64,000 nt of DNA from an uncultured Collinsella sp. (GCA_934647195.1 CAKUFD010000006.1:88283-152282), one strand, 5' to 3'; shown: positions 18,394 through 28,250, counted from the first letter of the stretch. Notes: generated by a model not told the origin, from the sequence alone. Translations and numbers: made by a program.

Positions 18394-19426
18394 CATCTCC
18401 TGCTCCTGCGGGGAAGAGGGCTTGGACGCTCCCGAGCCCTCCTTCGTGTGGGACAGCGTTGTCGAAAAAATCGAGGATGCCGAGACGATTGTCATCTGCG
18501 GTCATATCAATCCCGACGGCGATGCCATCGGATCAACGCTGGCGCTTGGTCAATCCCTGCGCCGGCGCTACCCGCAGAAGGCTATTTCGTGCCTTCTGCC
18601 CACCGAGGCACCTGTCCCGCGTGTCTACCGCTTCCTTCCGGGAGCGGCAGACATGACTCCGGCATCCTCCTATCCGCTCGATCCCGATCTGTTCATCTCC
18701 GTGGACGTGCCGACGATTGAGCGCTTAGGTGATGCCGCTGCGATTGCGATGCGTTCGGAGTATGTGGTTACGATCGACCATCATCCCGCCCGCTCGGAAT
18801 TCGGTGATGTCGTGGTGCGTCGTCCCGAGGCCGCTGCCTGCGCGGTGATCATCGATGACTTCTTGATCTTTGCCGGCTATCCGGTGGATCCCGATGTGGC
18901 AAATTGCTTGCTTACGGGTCTTGTTACCGATACCGGCCGCTTCCAGTACCAAAACGCCAATTGCGAGGCGTTCACCTGTGCTTCGCGCTTGGTCCATGCC
19001 GGCGCCGATCCTGCTCTTGTGGCCCTTCGCGTCTATCAGAGCCAGCGTCTGGAGTACCTGCACCTGGAAAGCGTCGTTATGGGTCGCATCGAGGCTGCAG
19101 CGGAGGGACGTATCACCTATAGCTATGCGCTCGCCTCCGATCTTGCCAAACATGGCGTTTCTCCCGATGAGTGCGATGGCTTGGTTGACGTCGTGAGGTC
19201 CATCGATGGGTCCATCGTCTGCCTGTTTCTGCGTGAAGTGGGGGAGGGTGAGATTCGCGGTAACCTGCGCTCCAAGTGTGCGCTCGATGTTTCGCAAATC
19301 GCTGCTCGACACGATGGCGGCGGCCATGCGGCTGCTGCTGGATTTACTTTTTATGGCACGGTTGAGGAGGCGTTGGACGTCCTTCTTCCCGAGCTGATCG
19401 AACTGGTTCACACGCTCGATGCGTAA
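18386..19426 (+). CDS. nrnA: DHH/DHHA1 family phosphoesterase (NrnA-type oligoribonuclease/pAp phosphatase)
   Basis: NrnA degrades nanoRNA and converts pAp to AMP with Mn2+. The 346-aa protein has the DHH domain with CGHINPDGDAIGS (residues ~37-49), the VDVP acidic motif, and DHHPARSEF, and the C-terminal DHHA1 domain with GGGHAAAAGF. The start is the ATG at 18386 inside the end of rbfA, with GGAGGG upstream; the longer frame back to 18155 only reads over rbfA. This gene order rbfA-nrnA-truB is typical of Gram-positives. Confidence 0.9.
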   Translation: MSSISCSCGEEGLDAPEPSFVWDSVVEKIEDAETIVICGHINPDGDAIGSTLALGQSLRRRYPQKAISCLLPTEAPVPRVYRFLPGAADMTPASSYPLDPDLFISVDVPTIERLGDAAAIAMRSEYVVTIDHHPARSEFGDVVVRRPEAAACAVIIDDFLIFAGYPVDPDVANCLLTGLVTDTGRFQYQNANCEAFTCASRLVHAGADPALVALRVYQSQRLEYLHLESVVMGRIEAAAEGRITYSYALASDLAKHGVSPDECDGLVDVVRSIDGSIVCLFLREVGEGEIRGNLRSKCALDVSQIAARHDGGGHAAAAGFTFYGTVEEALDVLLPELIELVHTLDA

Positions 19427-19435
19427 AGGTGATGC

Positions 19436-20365
19436 ATGGTAAAGCGCATTCCTTCTGATATCAATCTATTATTTGCCGTCGATAAGCCCCTTGGGTGCAC
19501 GTCTCACGATGTCGTTTCGCGCGTAAGACGGGCCTTGGGGGTTCGTCGTGTGGGTCATGCGGGAACGCTCGACCCGTTGGCTACCGGCGTCATGGTGCTC
19601 GGTGTGGGGCAGGCAACGCGCCTGCTCGGTATGCTCACGCTCGACCGCAAGAGCTATATCGCTTCCGTTGCCTTTGGAAGCGAGACCAATACCGATGACG
19701 CCGAGGGCGAGGTCACTCGCACGGCTCCTGTTAGCGCGGACCTTGAAGACGAGGCATACGCCCGTCAGGTCTTGGCAACGTTTATGGGGCCACAGATGCA
19801 GGTCCCCCCGGCATTCTCTGCGATCTCCGTCAATGGTGTTCGTGCCTACAAGCGCGCACGCGCGGGGGAGAGCGTGGAGCTGCCCGCCCGTCCTGTAGAG
19901 ATTTTCGATCTTCAGCTCCTCTCGATTTTGGCCGATGGGGAACAGGTGGTTTGGAATATCGCCTGCACCGTGAGCAAGGGTACCTATATCCGCTCGCTTG
20001 CGCGCGATATCGGTCGCGCTGCTCAAAGTGCGGCTCATATCGTTTCGCTGCGACGCAGTGCTTCTGGCTCCATCTCCCTGGTTCATGCGGTTGAGCTCGA
20101 TGGCATCAATGCCGATGCCCTTCGCGCGCATGCCATCGATCCCATCTCCTCACTCGGATTGGGCAGAGTTGATTTGCCGCAGGAGGCGCTTGCTCGTATT
20201 CTTAACGGGCAGGCAATTGACGTCGGTTCCTTTGCGGAACGCACCCCAGAGACGTCTCCGTGCGCGCTTGTTGTCGAAGGGCAGATGCGCGCCATCGCTT
20301 GCTTGGAGCAGCAGCGTTTTGTTATGCGCGATGTATTTCCGCAGGGTATCGAAGGTGTGTCATGA
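19436..20365 (+). CDS. truB: tRNA pseudouridine(55) synthase TruB
   Basis: TruB makes the universal pseudouridine 55 in the T loop of tRNAs. The 309-aa protein shows the KP motif (VDKPLGCTSHDVV), the catalytic aspartate in GHAGTLDPLATGV, and the later IRSLARDIG motif. AAAGGTGATG precedes the ATG. Its TGA overlaps the ATG of ribF (ATGA), indicating coupled translation. Confidence 0.94.
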   Translation: MVKRIPSDINLLFAVDKPLGCTSHDVVSRVRRALGVRRVGHAGTLDPLATGVMVLGVGQATRLLGMLTLDRKSYIASVAFGSETNTDDAEGEVTRTAPVSADLEDEAYARQVLATFMGPQMQVPPAFSAISVNGVRAYKRARAGESVELPARPVEIFDLQLLSILADGEQVVWNIACTVSKGTYIRSLARDIGRAAQSAAHIVSLRRSASGSISLVHAVELDGINADALRAHAIDPISSLGLGRVDLPQEALARILNGQAIDVGSFAERTPETSPCALVVEGQMRAIACLEQQRFVMRDVFPQGIEGVS

Positions 20366-21369
20366 ATCGTCCCGATGCATATTCGTTAAGGCGAGACTTT
20401 ATGCTCGGCAAGGCATTGGCGCCTATTTACGCTCTTGAGGACGCGACCGCCCTTTCGCGTTGCGGGTGCGCGGTCGCTATCGGTGCGTTCGACGGCGTGC
20501 ATCGCGGGCATCGACACCTTATCGACCAGATGGTTGCAGACGCGCATGAGCGTGGGGTTGCCGCTATCGCGGTGACCTTCGATCCCGATCCCGATACCGT
20601 GGTGTCTGCAACTCCTGCGCCCAAATTGACGCTCGTTGCCGATCGGCTTCGTCTGCTCGCTTCGTCGGGTGTCGACGCTGTTTGCGTGGTTCCGTTTGAT
20701 TCTGCCCTTGCGTCCATGGATCATGACGCGTTTTTTACGCACGTTCTTCTTCCGGTCCTTGATATTTGCGCCGTCCATGTGGGTTCGAACTTTCGCCTGG
20801 GACATCGCGGGGCTTCCGATGTGAACGTCATTCGTAATTGGGCGTGCAGTCGTGGAATCGAGGTATTTGGGCACGAGCTGGTGCGCGAAGACGGCGATGC
20901 CGTGAGCGCGACGCGCATTCGCTCGCTTATCGCTTCCGGCTCTATGGAGATGGCCGCAGCGGAGCTCGGTCGAACATATGCGGTTCGCGGGCATGTCGCT
21001 CGTGGTCGCGGCGAGGGCCATAAGATGGGATTTCCCACGGCGAATGTTGTAATCGATCCGGGCATCCTTGCTCCCCAGGAAGGGGTCTATGCTGGTTTTG
21101 CCTGCATAGGCGAGGACGCATGGCCTGCAGCCATCAATGTCGGATTGCCCCCGACGTTCAAGGGCGTTCCGGGCTCGGCGAAACTCGAGGCAAACATCGT
21201 TGGTTTTTCGTCCGATATCTACGAGCGTGACATCGCCCTCTCGTTCGTAAAACAGCTGCGACGCTCCCGTCCGTTCGATTCGCTCGAAGAGCTTATCGCG
21301 ACGGTCGAGGGCAATATTCAAGATGTCCGTGATCTGTATGGTGAGGGGAGGTACGATCTTCGCGCATGA
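20362..21369 (+). CDS. ribF: Bifunctional riboflavin kinase / FAD synthetase
   Basis: RibF turns riboflavin into FMN and then FAD. The N-terminal nucleotidyltransferase domain shows AIGAFDGVHRGHRHLI (residues ~34-49) and the SATRIRSLI motif. The C-terminal flavokinase domain has GRGEGHKMGFPTANV and the GVYAGFA strand. The ATG at 20362 overlaps the truB stop; a longer frame from 20260 is a shadow over truB. Length of 335 aa is normal. Confidence 0.93.
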   Translation: MNRPDAYSLRRDFMLGKALAPIYALEDATALSRCGCAVAIGAFDGVHRGHRHLIDQMVADAHERGVAAIAVTFDPDPDTVVSATPAPKLTLVADRLRLLASSGVDAVCVVPFDSALASMDHDAFFTHVLLPVLDICAVHVGSNFRLGHRGASDVNVIRNWACSRGIEVFGHELVREDGDAVSATRIRSLIASGSMEMAAAELGRTYAVRGHVARGRGEGHKMGFPTANVVIDPGILAPQEGVYAGFACIGEDAWPAAINVGLPPTFKGVPGSAKLEANIVGFSSDIYERDIALSFVKQLRRSRPFDSLEELIATVEGNIQDVRDLYGEGRYDLRA

Positions 21370-23444
21370 TCAGTGATGAAGATAAAAATCGCGTCCGTGC
21401 GGCGACCGATTTGGTTGCGCTCGTTCAAGAGACCGTGGAGCTTCGTCCCCGTGGACATGAGTTTTGGGGCTGTTGTCCCTTCCATGGCGAGAAGACCCCC
21501 TCGTTTCATATCATCCCTGCAACGCAGGTATGGCATTGCTTTGGCTGCGGTGAGGGCGGAGACTGCTTTACCTACATCATGAAGCGCGAGAACCTCTCGT
21601 TTCCCGAGTCCATTCGCTATCTTGCGGAGCGCGCAGGCATCGAGCTTCAGGAAGAAGCCTCCTTTACACGCCGCGGCACGAAGCGCACGCGCCTTGTCGA
21701 GGTGTGCGAGGCGACGTGCGACTTTTACCATACGATGCTCATGCGCGGCAAGGATGGCCGCGGACGCGAGTATTTTGCGAGCCGCGGTTTGGGCTCGGAT
21801 GTGTGTCAGCGCTATCGACTGGGTTTTGCTCCGGGGCACGGGGCGCTCGTCAACCATCTGCGCTCCCAGGGCTTTTCTCCGCGTGAGATGATCGACGCAA
21901 ATGTGGCCATCGACCGCCGCGGTGGCCTTGCCGATCGCTTTTACGATCGCGACATGTTCCCCATCTTCGATGAGCAGGGAAAGTGCATCGCGTTTGGAGG
22001 GCGCATCATGGGTGCGGGTGAGCCTAAGTACCTCAATACGTCCGAGACCCCGCTGTTCCATAAGAAGCGCAACCTCTATGGTTTTAACTGGGCAAAAGAG
22101 CACATCGTCGCTGCCAACGAGGCTATTGTGGTCGAGGGCTACACCGACGCCATCGCCTGCTGGGAAGGCGGCATCAAAAACGTCGTCGCCACGTTGGGAA
22201 CGGCACTCACCGAGCATCACGTCAAGACGCTCACGCGTTTTGCCAAGAAGATCATCTATCTGTTCGATGGCGACAATGCGGGGCAAAAAGCCGCCGAGCG
22301 CGCCATCCAGTTTGTCGAGACGGGGTCTATCGATCTGCGCTGCGTGATCTTGCCCGACAATATGGACCCCAATGACTACGTCAACGCCAACGGCGGTCCC
22401 GCTTTGCGTCAGCTGCTCGATGCCTCCGAGCCCCTGCTCGACTTTGTTTTCCGCAAGCTCGAACAGCGCGCCGACGCATCTACCCCCGCAGGGCGTGCGC
22501 GTGCCCTTGAGGATGCGTGCCGCTTGATCTATCCGCTACGCGCGAGCTATATGATCGACACGTATTTCGTGCGTATCGCCGATCTTTTGGGTGTGGATGT
22601 CGAGATGGTGCGCACTGCCTCCAAGCGTGTCTTCAATGACGTGGCTCGCGAGGAAGAGCAGGCCCAGCAGCGCGAGGCGGCGCGTGAGCGCTACCAGCAA
22701 GGTTCGACATTGTCGCAGGCTAAGGGTCCTTCGGGCAGACCTGTCTCGCACGCAAGCCGCGAGCTGGTGCTCCCTGCCGATGCTGCTCTCGGTATTCCTC
22801 CGGTGGACGAAGAGCCTTACGAGCCCTATGACTATCTTCCTGCAGAGGCTCAGGGTGCAGCACCCGTCTCTTCTGTCGTGCCCGCCAGCGCCCCTGCATC
22901 GTCTGCTGCTGTCGCTGCTCCGATCTATACGGATCTCGAGCGTCGCTCACTTGCGGGGGAGCGTGAGCTTCTTTGCCTGATGACGAGCCATCTGGATAGC
23001 TTTAGACCGTATGGGGACAGAATCTGCGAAATCGATTGGGTCGATGCGCGTCATGAGGCGATTGCATGGGCCGTTCTCGCAACGCCAGAAGGCTCCGGAC
23101 CCGCAGAGGTCATGGATGCGGCTCGTGCGGTTTGCGAGGATGCCGCGTCTCTTGTGAGCGCTGGCACCATCGGCGTGACCAGCGAGCATCCAACCGAGAC
23201 GAACATCGTGTTTTTGCTCGATACGCTCGAGCTCAACACGCTGCGTCGTCGTATGCGTACGGCTCAGGCGCGTTTGCGCTCTGATTCGGGCATGGATGCC
23301 GCGATGCGTCGAGAGCTGGCGATTCAGGCAACGCGGGATGCCGCTCGCGCCCGTGAGCTCGCGTCTGCCGTAGAGGGCGTTGCGGATCCGTTCAGGACGC
23401 TTTCCGAGCAATTGAATCAAAATAACGCTGCGTCTAATGAGTGA
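21366..23444 (+). CDS. dnaG: DNA primase DnaG
   Basis: DnaG makes RNA primers at the replication fork. The 692-aa protein has the CHC2 zinc domain at the start (CCPFHGEKTPSF, CFGCGEGGD), the TOPRIM domain with VVEGYTDAIA and FDGDNAGQKA, and a C-terminal helicase-interaction region. The stretch of about residues 445-520 is a Pro/Ala-rich linker. Its ATG overlaps the ribF stop (ATGA), so dnaG is translationally tied to the rimP-ribF run, a linkage between translation genes and replication priming. Confidence 0.94.
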   Translation: MISDEDKNRVRAATDLVALVQETVELRPRGHEFWGCCPFHGEKTPSFHIIPATQVWHCFGCGEGGDCFTYIMKRENLSFPESIRYLAERAGIELQEEASFTRRGTKRTRLVEVCEATCDFYHTMLMRGKDGRGREYFASRGLGSDVCQRYRLGFAPGHGALVNHLRSQGFSPREMIDANVAIDRRGGLADRFYDRDMFPIFDEQGKCIAFGGRIMGAGEPKYLNTSETPLFHKKRNLYGFNWAKEHIVAANEAIVVEGYTDAIACWEGGIKNVVATLGTALTEHHVKTLTRFAKKIIYLFDGDNAGQKAAERAIQFVETGSIDLRCVILPDNMDPNDYVNANGGPALRQLLDASEPLLDFVFRKLEQRADASTPAGRARALEDACRLIYPLRASYMIDTYFVRIADLLGVDVEMVRTASKRVFNDVAREEEQAQQREAARERYQQGSTLSQAKGPSGRPVSHASRELVLPADAALGIPPVDEEPYEPYDYLPAEAQGAAPVSSVVPASAPASSAAVAAPIYTDLERRSLAGERELLCLMTSHLDSFRPYGDRICEIDWVDARHEAIAWAVLATPEGSGPAEVMDAARAVCEDAASLVSAGTIGVTSEHPTETNIVFLLDTLELNTLRRRMRTAQARLRSDSGMDAAMRRELAIQATRDAARARELASAVEGVADPFRTLSEQLNQNNAASNE

Positions 23445-23533
23445 AGTTGTGCTGATCAGGTTGAATTGTCCTGCATGGGGTATACAAGCCTGTGTTAAAG
23501 TAATGTGTCCTGTGTGCTATGAAGGGAGAATCT

Positions 23534-24874
23534 GTGCCAAATAAGACTGAGAGCATGGGGAACGAGATCAAATCTCAAATCGCCACGCTTCTTCTCAAGG
23601 GTGCTGAGAACGGCAGTGTTACCGAAGACGATGTCCAGGGAATGCTCAAGGATATCAGCGTCAGTGAAGAGCAGCTCAACGCCGTCTATGGCATTCTCCG
23701 TGAACAGGGTATCAGCGTTGTGTCCACCGATGATGACGACGTTGTGATCGATGCCGACGACGATGATCTTGGCGCCGGTACCGATGACCTTGATGACGAT
23801 CTGGATGACGAGGACAACGAGGACCACGACATCAGGGTAGCCAAGCGCGCCGATGCCGAGATGGCCGCCGCCAAGCCCAAGAAGAAATCGCGTTCCCGTA
23901 CGAGCCGTTCCCGTTCTCGTACGCGTGGCGTTGACGCTTCGACCGTCATGCTCACCGGCGACCCGGTACGCATGTATCTCAAGGAGATCGGTAAGGTCGA
24001 CCTGCTTACTGCTGCCGATGAGGTTGACTTGGCCATGAAGATCGAGGCTGGTCTCGAGGCTTCGAACAAGCTTGAGGCTGCCGAGAACGGCGAGATCGAG
24101 CTCACACGTGCAGAGATGCGTCGACTTACGCGTGTCGAGAACGTGGGCCTCGAGGCCAAGCAGGCGCTTATCAGTGCAAACTTGCGTCTGGTCGTCTCTA
24201 TCGCTAAGCGTTACGTTGGCCGCGGCATGCTGTTCCTCGATCTGATTCAGGAGGGTAACCTTGGCCTGATTCGCGCGGTCGAGAAGTTCGATTACGAGAA
24301 AGGCTTCAAGTTCTCCACGTATGCCACGTGGTGGATTCGCCAGGCTATCACCCGCGCTATCGCCGATCAGGCTCGTACCATCCGTATTCCGGTCCACATG
24401 GTCGAGACCATCAACAAGCTTGTCCGCGTGCAGCGTCAGCTCCTGCAAGACCTCGGCCGCGACCCGACCCCGGAAGAGATCGGTGCCGAGATGGACATGA
24501 GCGCCGATCGCGTCCGTGAGATTCAAAAGATCAGCCAGGAGCCCGTTTCCCTCGAGACGCCTATCGGCGAGGAAGAGGATTCTCAGCTGGGCGACTTCAT
24601 CGAGGATTCCCAGGCGGTCGTTCCGCCCGATGCAGCAAGCTTCTCGATGCTTCAGGAGCAGCTCACCCAGGTTCTGGATAGCTTGGCCGATCGCGAGCGC
24701 AAGGTTATCGAGCTTCGCTTTGGCCTTGTTGACGGTCATCCTCGTACGCTCGAGGAGGTTGGTCGCGAATTTGGTGTTACGCGTGAGCGTATTCGTCAGA
24801 TCGAGTCCAAAACGCTGGCGAAGTTGCGTCATCCCAGCCGTTCGAGCAAACTCAAGGACTACATCGAGTCTTAA
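23534..24874 (+). CDS. rpoD: Primary sigma factor RpoD/SigA
   Basis: This is the housekeeping sigma-70 subunit. After region 1.1 and an acidic stretch rich in Asp (residues ~65-105) and a basic Arg/Ser stretch, it shows region 1.2 ([11 protein letters not shown]), region 2 ([47 protein letters not shown]), region 3, and region 4 with the [23 protein letters not shown]. The GTG at 23534 is preferred: AAGGGAG lies five bases before it, whereas the ATG at 23519 overlaps this Shine-Dalgarno and has none of its own. A weak extended -10 (TGTTAAAGT, 23493-23501) may give a private promoter. Confidence 0.95.
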   Translation: MPNKTESMGNEIKSQIATLLLKGAENGSVTEDDVQGMLKDISVSEEQLNAVYGILREQGISVVSTDDDDVVIDADDDDLGAGTDDLDDDLDDEDNEDHDIRVAKRADAEMAAAKPKKKSRSRTSRSRSRTRGVDASTVMLTGDPVRMYLKEIGKVDLLTAADEVDLAMKIEAGLEASNKLEAAENGEIELTRAEMRRLTRVENVGLEAKQALISANLRLVVSIAKRYVGRGMLFLDLIQEGNLGLIRAVEKFDYEKGFKFSTYATWWIRQAITRAIADQARTIRIPVHMVETINKLVRVQRQLLQDLGRDPTPEEIGAEMDMSADRVREIQKISQEPVSLETPIGEEEDSQLGDFIEDSQAVVPPDAASFSMLQEQLTQVLDSLADRERKVIELRFGLVDGHPRTLEEVGREFGVTRERIRQIESKTLAKLRHPSRSSKLKDYIES

Positions 24875-24881
24875 CTTCTTG

Positions 24882-24912
24882 TGCCCCGTCAAAATGGCGG
24901 GGCATATTTATG
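24882..24912 (+). terminator. rpoD terminator, first hairpin
   Basis: TGCCCCG (24882-24888) pairs with CGGGGCA (24898-24904) and is followed by TATTTAT. Confidence 0.6.
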
Positions 24913-24916
24913 CAAA

Positions 24917-24953
24917 AAATGGGTCGGCATCATCTTGGATGCCGACCCATTTT
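24917..24953. terminator. Strong bidirectional terminator between rpoD and tRNA-Asn
   Basis: A perfect 15-bp stem, AAATGGGTCGGCATC (24917-24931) with GATGCCGACCCATTT (24938-24952), has A/T tracts on both outer sides. It can stop rpoD transcripts and protect against read-through from the opposite strand. Confidence 0.75.
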
Positions 24954-24973
24954 GGTGTGAAAATCGGGGGATA

Positions 24974-25004
24974 ACAAAAAAGCCCACCTTTTCAGGTGGG
25001 CTTG
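24974..25004 (-). terminator. tRNA-Asn terminator (minus strand)
   Basis: AAGCCCACCT (24980-24989) pairs with AGGTGGGCTT (24994-25003); read on the minus strand it is followed by a run of T (complement of the A run at 24975-24981). Confidence 0.75.
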
Positions 25005-25011
25005 AAGTTTC

Positions 25012-25086
25012 TGGCTCCTCGAGTAGGACTCGAACCTACAACAGCGCGGTTAACAGCCGCGTGCTCTACCATTGAGCTATCGAGGA
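25012..25086 (-). tRNA. tRNA-Asn (anticodon GTT), CCA encoded
   Basis: On the minus strand all arms fold: acceptor TCCTCGA (25086-25080) with TCGAGGA (25022-25016), D stem GCTC/GAGC, anticodon stem CGCGG/CCGCG around loop CTGTTAA (anticodon GTT), variable CTGTT, T stem GTAGG/CCTAC with loop TTCGAGT. The discriminator is G and the CCA end is encoded (25014-25012). A terminator follows at once. Confidence 0.95.
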
Positions 25087-25272
25087 ATGGTGTGTGCTGC
25101 TGAGCAACAAAATTTAGTATAGGGGAAAGTTCTGGGGATGCAAGAACTATTTTAAAATTTTTTTCGGCATCCAATTTTAGTGGCGGTTGAGTCGAAATCC
25201 GATCGAATCGTTGCCATCCGTTTGATGCGAAAGACCGTTTGTCGTTGCCTTGGTGCTTTCGTCTATGTTCGC

Positions 25273-25300
25273 TTGACAAGCATGCGGGGCAGTTTAGACT
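25273..25300 (+). promoter_or_regulatory. Promoter of the pyr operon
   Basis: A consensus -35 TTGACA (25273-25278), a 16-base spacer and TAGACT (25295-25300). It lies in the 358-base gap between tRNA-Asn and pyrR. The stretch 25087-25272 holds the upstream tRNA region and nothing else I recognise. Confidence 0.7.
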
Positions 25301-25372
25301 GGATACGACCATTAAGCGCGTACGAGATGCTCGCATGGAGACAACATCATTGAGTGTTCATCTGCCTTTCGA

Positions 25373-25410
25373 GATGCCGTTCGCCTTGGTGGCCGGCATC
25401 TATTTTTTTA
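25373..25410 (+). terminator. Leader terminator (candidate PyrR attenuator) before pyrR
   Basis: GATGCCG (25373-25379) pairs with CGGCATC (25394-25400), with an inner GCC/GGC pair set, followed by TATTTTTTTA. It stands between the pyr promoter and pyrR, 34 bases before the start codon. In PyrR-regulated operons UMP-bound PyrR favours such a terminator. I could not identify the consensus PyrR-binding loop with confidence; a second CGAGATGC copy at 25323-25330 could take part in an alternative fold. Confidence 0.65.
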
Positions 25411-25444
25411 TGCGCCCCGTGCGCATGAATCGGGAAGGAGATCG

Positions 25445-26029
25445 ATGGAACAGTCTTCACCCAAAGCGATCATCATGGACGAAGTCGCCGTCTCGCGTGC
25501 CATCAAACGCATCGCGCATGAGATCGTCGAGCGCAACGAAGGATGCGAAGACCTCGCACTCGTTGGCATCGTTACCCGTGGCGACCTGCTGGCAAAGGAG
25601 CTCGCGCGTCAGATTGAGGAGATCGAGGGCGTTAAGGTTCCCCTGGGAAGCCTCGACATCAGCTTCTATCGCGACGATTACCTCACGCATTTCTCTCCTG
25701 AGGTTCACGCTACCGACATCCCCTTTGATGTCAACGACAAGCGTATCGTACTTGTCGACGACATCCTCTATACCGGTCGAACCATCCGCTCGGCTCTCGA
25801 TGCGCTGATGGACTTGGGTCGCCCCTCTCGTATCGAGCTGGCTGTCCTTGTCGACCGCGGCCATCGCGAGCTTCCCATCTCTCCGGATTTTGTTGGTAAG
25901 AACGTCCCCTCGTCTCATGAGGAGAACGTGCGTCTGTATCTGAAGGGGCCCGACTCGCACACTGCGGTCGAGATCTTCGATGTTAAGCCGGGCGACCGCG
26001 TCGGTTCAGCTCCGCTGGGAGGGGAGTAG
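25445..26029 (+). CDS. pyrR: Pyrimidine operon attenuation protein / uracil phosphoribosyltransferase PyrR
   Basis: PyrR binds pyr leader RNA when UMP is high and promotes termination; it also has uracil phosphoribosyltransferase activity. The 194-aa protein has the PRPP-binding motif VLVDDILYTGRTIR (residues ~100-113) and the family segments VGIVTRGD, LDISFYRDD and ELAVLVDRGHRELPI. The ATG at 25445 follows GGAAGGAG. It begins the pyr operon directly behind its own candidate attenuator and is 4 bases from pyrB. Confidence 0.93.
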   Translation: MEQSSPKAIIMDEVAVSRAIKRIAHEIVERNEGCEDLALVGIVTRGDLLAKELARQIEEIEGVKVPLGSLDISFYRDDYLTHFSPEVHATDIPFDVNDKRIVLVDDILYTGRTIRSALDALMDLGRPSRIELAVLVDRGHRELPISPDFVGKNVPSSHEENVRLYLKGPDSHTAVEIFDVKPGDRVGSAPLGGE

Positions 26030-26032
26030 CGA

Positions 26033-26977
26033 ATGTCCTTCAACCATAAACACCTCATCGACATCACCGAGTATTCCGATGCCGATATCATGACGATTCT
26101 CGAGACCGCAAAGGCGTTTTCCGCCGTTAACGAGCGCGCCATCAAGAAGGTCCCGACCCTCAAGGGCAAGACCATCGTCAACATGTTCAACGAGCCCTCC
26201 ACGCGCACCCGCAGCTCCTTCGAGCTTGCCGAGAAGCGCCTTTCGGCCGATAGCCTGAACTTTGGCGGTTCTTCCACCTCGACCGTCAAGGGCGAGAGCC
26301 TCATCGATACCGTCGAGACGCTCAACGCGTACAAGATCGACTGCATCATCGTGCGCGACAAGCACGCGGGCGCTCCCTACATCGTGAGCCAGAACACGCC
26401 TGCAAGCGTCATCTGCGCCGGCGACGGCAAGCACAACCATCCCACCCAGGCCCTGCTCGACCTCTACTCCATCTGGGAGCACAAGGGCAGCTTTGAGGGT
26501 CTGAAGGTCGGTCTGGTGGGCGACATCAGCCACTCCCGTGTTTGCGGCTCCCTGCTTCCCGCGCTGAAGATCATGGGCTGCGAGACCTACGCCATCGCTC
26601 CGGGCACCCTTCTTCCTCCTGCGCCGGAGGTTCTGGGCATCGACCACGTTTCCTCTTCGCTCGATGACGTGCTCCCTGAGCTCGATGTCGTCTACATGCT
26701 GCGCGTCCAACAGGAGCGTCTCGAGGGCTCGCCGTTCCCCAGCATTCGCGAGTACCACAACCTGTTTGGTCTCACGCGCTATCGCGAGCCGTTGATGAAG
26801 CCCGATGCGATCGTCTGCCACCCCGGCCCCATCAATCGTGGCGTCGAGCTCGATTCCTATATGGCCGATAACCCGTCGCGCTCGGTGATCCTGGAGCAGG
26901 TCTACTCCGGTATCTGCGTGCGTATGGCTGCCCTGTACCTGCTGCTTGGAGGTTCCGATAATGGCCTTTCTGCTTAA
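26033..26977 (+). CDS. pyrB: Aspartate carbamoyltransferase catalytic subunit
   Basis: PyrB condenses carbamoyl phosphate with aspartate. The 314-aa protein has the carbamoyl phosphate site FNEPSTRTRSSFE (residues ~52-64), the HNHPTQALLD block, the MLRVQQER segment and CHPGPINRG near the end. No pyrI is present, so it is the class without regulatory chains or one relying on PyrR alone. Its end overlaps the start of pyrC by 17 bases. Confidence 0.95.
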   Translation: MSFNHKHLIDITEYSDADIMTILETAKAFSAVNERAIKKVPTLKGKTIVNMFNEPSTRTRSSFELAEKRLSADSLNFGGSSTSTVKGESLIDTVETLNAYKIDCIIVRDKHAGAPYIVSQNTPASVICAGDGKHNHPTQALLDLYSIWEHKGSFEGLKVGLVGDISHSRVCGSLLPALKIMGCETYAIAPGTLLPPAPEVLGIDHVSSSLDDVLPELDVVYMLRVQQERLEGSPFPSIREYHNLFGLTRYREPLMKPDAIVCHPGPINRGVELDSYMADNPSRSVILEQVYSGICVRMAALYLLLGGSDNGLSA

Positions 26978-28250
26978 ATCCGCTCATGTGGTCGATCCCG
27001 CTGCCGGCCTTGACGAAGTCTGCGACGTTCTGATCGAGGGCGACAAGATCGCTGCCGTCGCATCTAACCTTGACGCTGGGGACGCCACTGTTCTTGATAT
27101 GTCGGGCAAGTATCTCGTTCCCGGTCTTGTTGATATGCACGTTCATCTTCGCGAGCCTGGTTATGAGCATAAAGAGGATATCGAGAGCGGTACCCGTGCT
27201 GCTGCCAAGGGTGGTTTTACCGGCGTGTGCTCCATGCCCAACACCGATCCTGTTGCCGATAACGGCTCGGTCATCGAGTTTGTGAAGGCTCGTGCCGCCG
27301 CTGTTGGTCATTGCCGCGTCTTCCCTTCGGGCGCTTGCTCGCGCGGTCTTAAGGGCGAGGCTCTTTCCGAGATGGGCGACATGGTCGCTCGCGGCGCCGT
27401 TGCCTTTACCGATGACGGCCGCGGTGTCCAGGGTGCTGGCATGATGCGCCGCTGCATGGATTACGGCAAGATGTTCGGTAAAGTCTTTATGAGCCACTGC
27501 CAGGACGAGGACCTTGTGGGCGACGGTCAGATCAACGAAGGCGCCGTCTCCACGCGTCTGGGCCTGCTCGGTTGGCCGGCACAGGGCGAGGAGCTCCAGA
27601 TCGCTCGCGACATCGAGCTCGCTAAGCTCACCGGTGCCAAGCTTCACATCCAGCACATCTCTACCGCCTACGGCCTCGACCTCGTTCGTCGTGCGAAGGA
27701 GGAGGGCGTCGAGGTTACCTGCGAGGCGACCCCGCACCACATGTTCCTGACCGAGAATGATCTTGACGAGACTTACAACACCTCCCTTAAGGTTAATCCT
27801 CCGCTGCGCACCCAGGATGACGCCGAGGCGATTCGCCAGGGCGTTATCGACGGCACGGTCGACGCGATCGTTACCGACCATGCACCCCATGCTGCATGGG
27901 AGAAGTCGCGTGAGTTCGAGCTCGCTCCTTTTGGTATGACCGGCCTGGAGACCTCGCTCGCTCTTGTTCTCACCAATTTGGTGCGCACCGGCAAGATGGG
28001 TTACGATCGCCTGGTCGAGGCCATGAGCATCGCGCCTCGCCGCATCCTGGGCCTGGAGCCTGTCTCCATCCGTCCCGGTTCCGTTGCCGATATCACCGTG
28101 TTCGACCCCGAGCTCACCTGGACCGTGGGCGAGGACGGCTTTGAGTCCAAGGCTGCCAATTCCGGCTTTACCGGCGTTGAGCTTACCGGACGTGCTACCG
28201 ACGTGTTTGTTGGCGGCAAGCAGACCCTCGCCAACGGCGCAGTCTGCTAA
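26961..28250 (+). CDS. pyrC: Dihydroorotase (type I)
   Basis: PyrC closes carbamoyl aspartate to dihydroorotate. The 429-aa amidohydrolase has the metal motif DMHVHLREPGYEHKED near residue 55-70, the zinc ligand segments HISTAYGL and CEATPHHMF, and DHAPHAAWEKSREF with the catalytic Asp. The ATG at 26961 is preferred over TTG at 26946, which overlaps the GGAGG ribosome site. A terminator-like hairpin follows before pyrK. Confidence 0.94.
   Translation: MAFLLKSAHVVDPAAGLDEVCDVLIEGDKIAAVASNLDAGDATVLDMSGKYLVPGLVDMHVHLREPGYEHKEDIESGTRAAAKGGFTGVCSMPNTDPVADNGSVIEFVKARAAAVGHCRVFPSGACSRGLKGEALSEMGDMVARGAVAFTDDGRGVQGAGMMRRCMDYGKMFGKVFMSHCQDEDLVGDGQINEGAVSTRLGLLGWPAQGEELQIARDIELAKLTGAKLHIQHISTAYGLDLVRRAKEEGVEVTCEATPHHMFLTENDLDETYNTSLKVNPPLRTQDDAEAIRQGVIDGTVDAIVTDHAPHAAWEKSREFELAPFGMTGLETSLALVLTNLVRTGKMGYDRLVEAMSIAPRRILGLEPVSIRPGSVADITVFDPELTWTVGEDGFESKAANSGFTGVELTGRATDVFVGGKQTLANGAVC

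Noticed and set aside
23519..23533. ATG start for rpoD at 23519
   Set aside because: It overlaps the AAGGGAG ribosome site that serves the GTG at 23534 and has none of its own.
25086..25445. Possible leader peptide frame reading MET-Thr-Thr before pyrR
   Set aside because: The frame runs through the terminator and deep into pyrR in another phase, so it is not a leader peptide gene.
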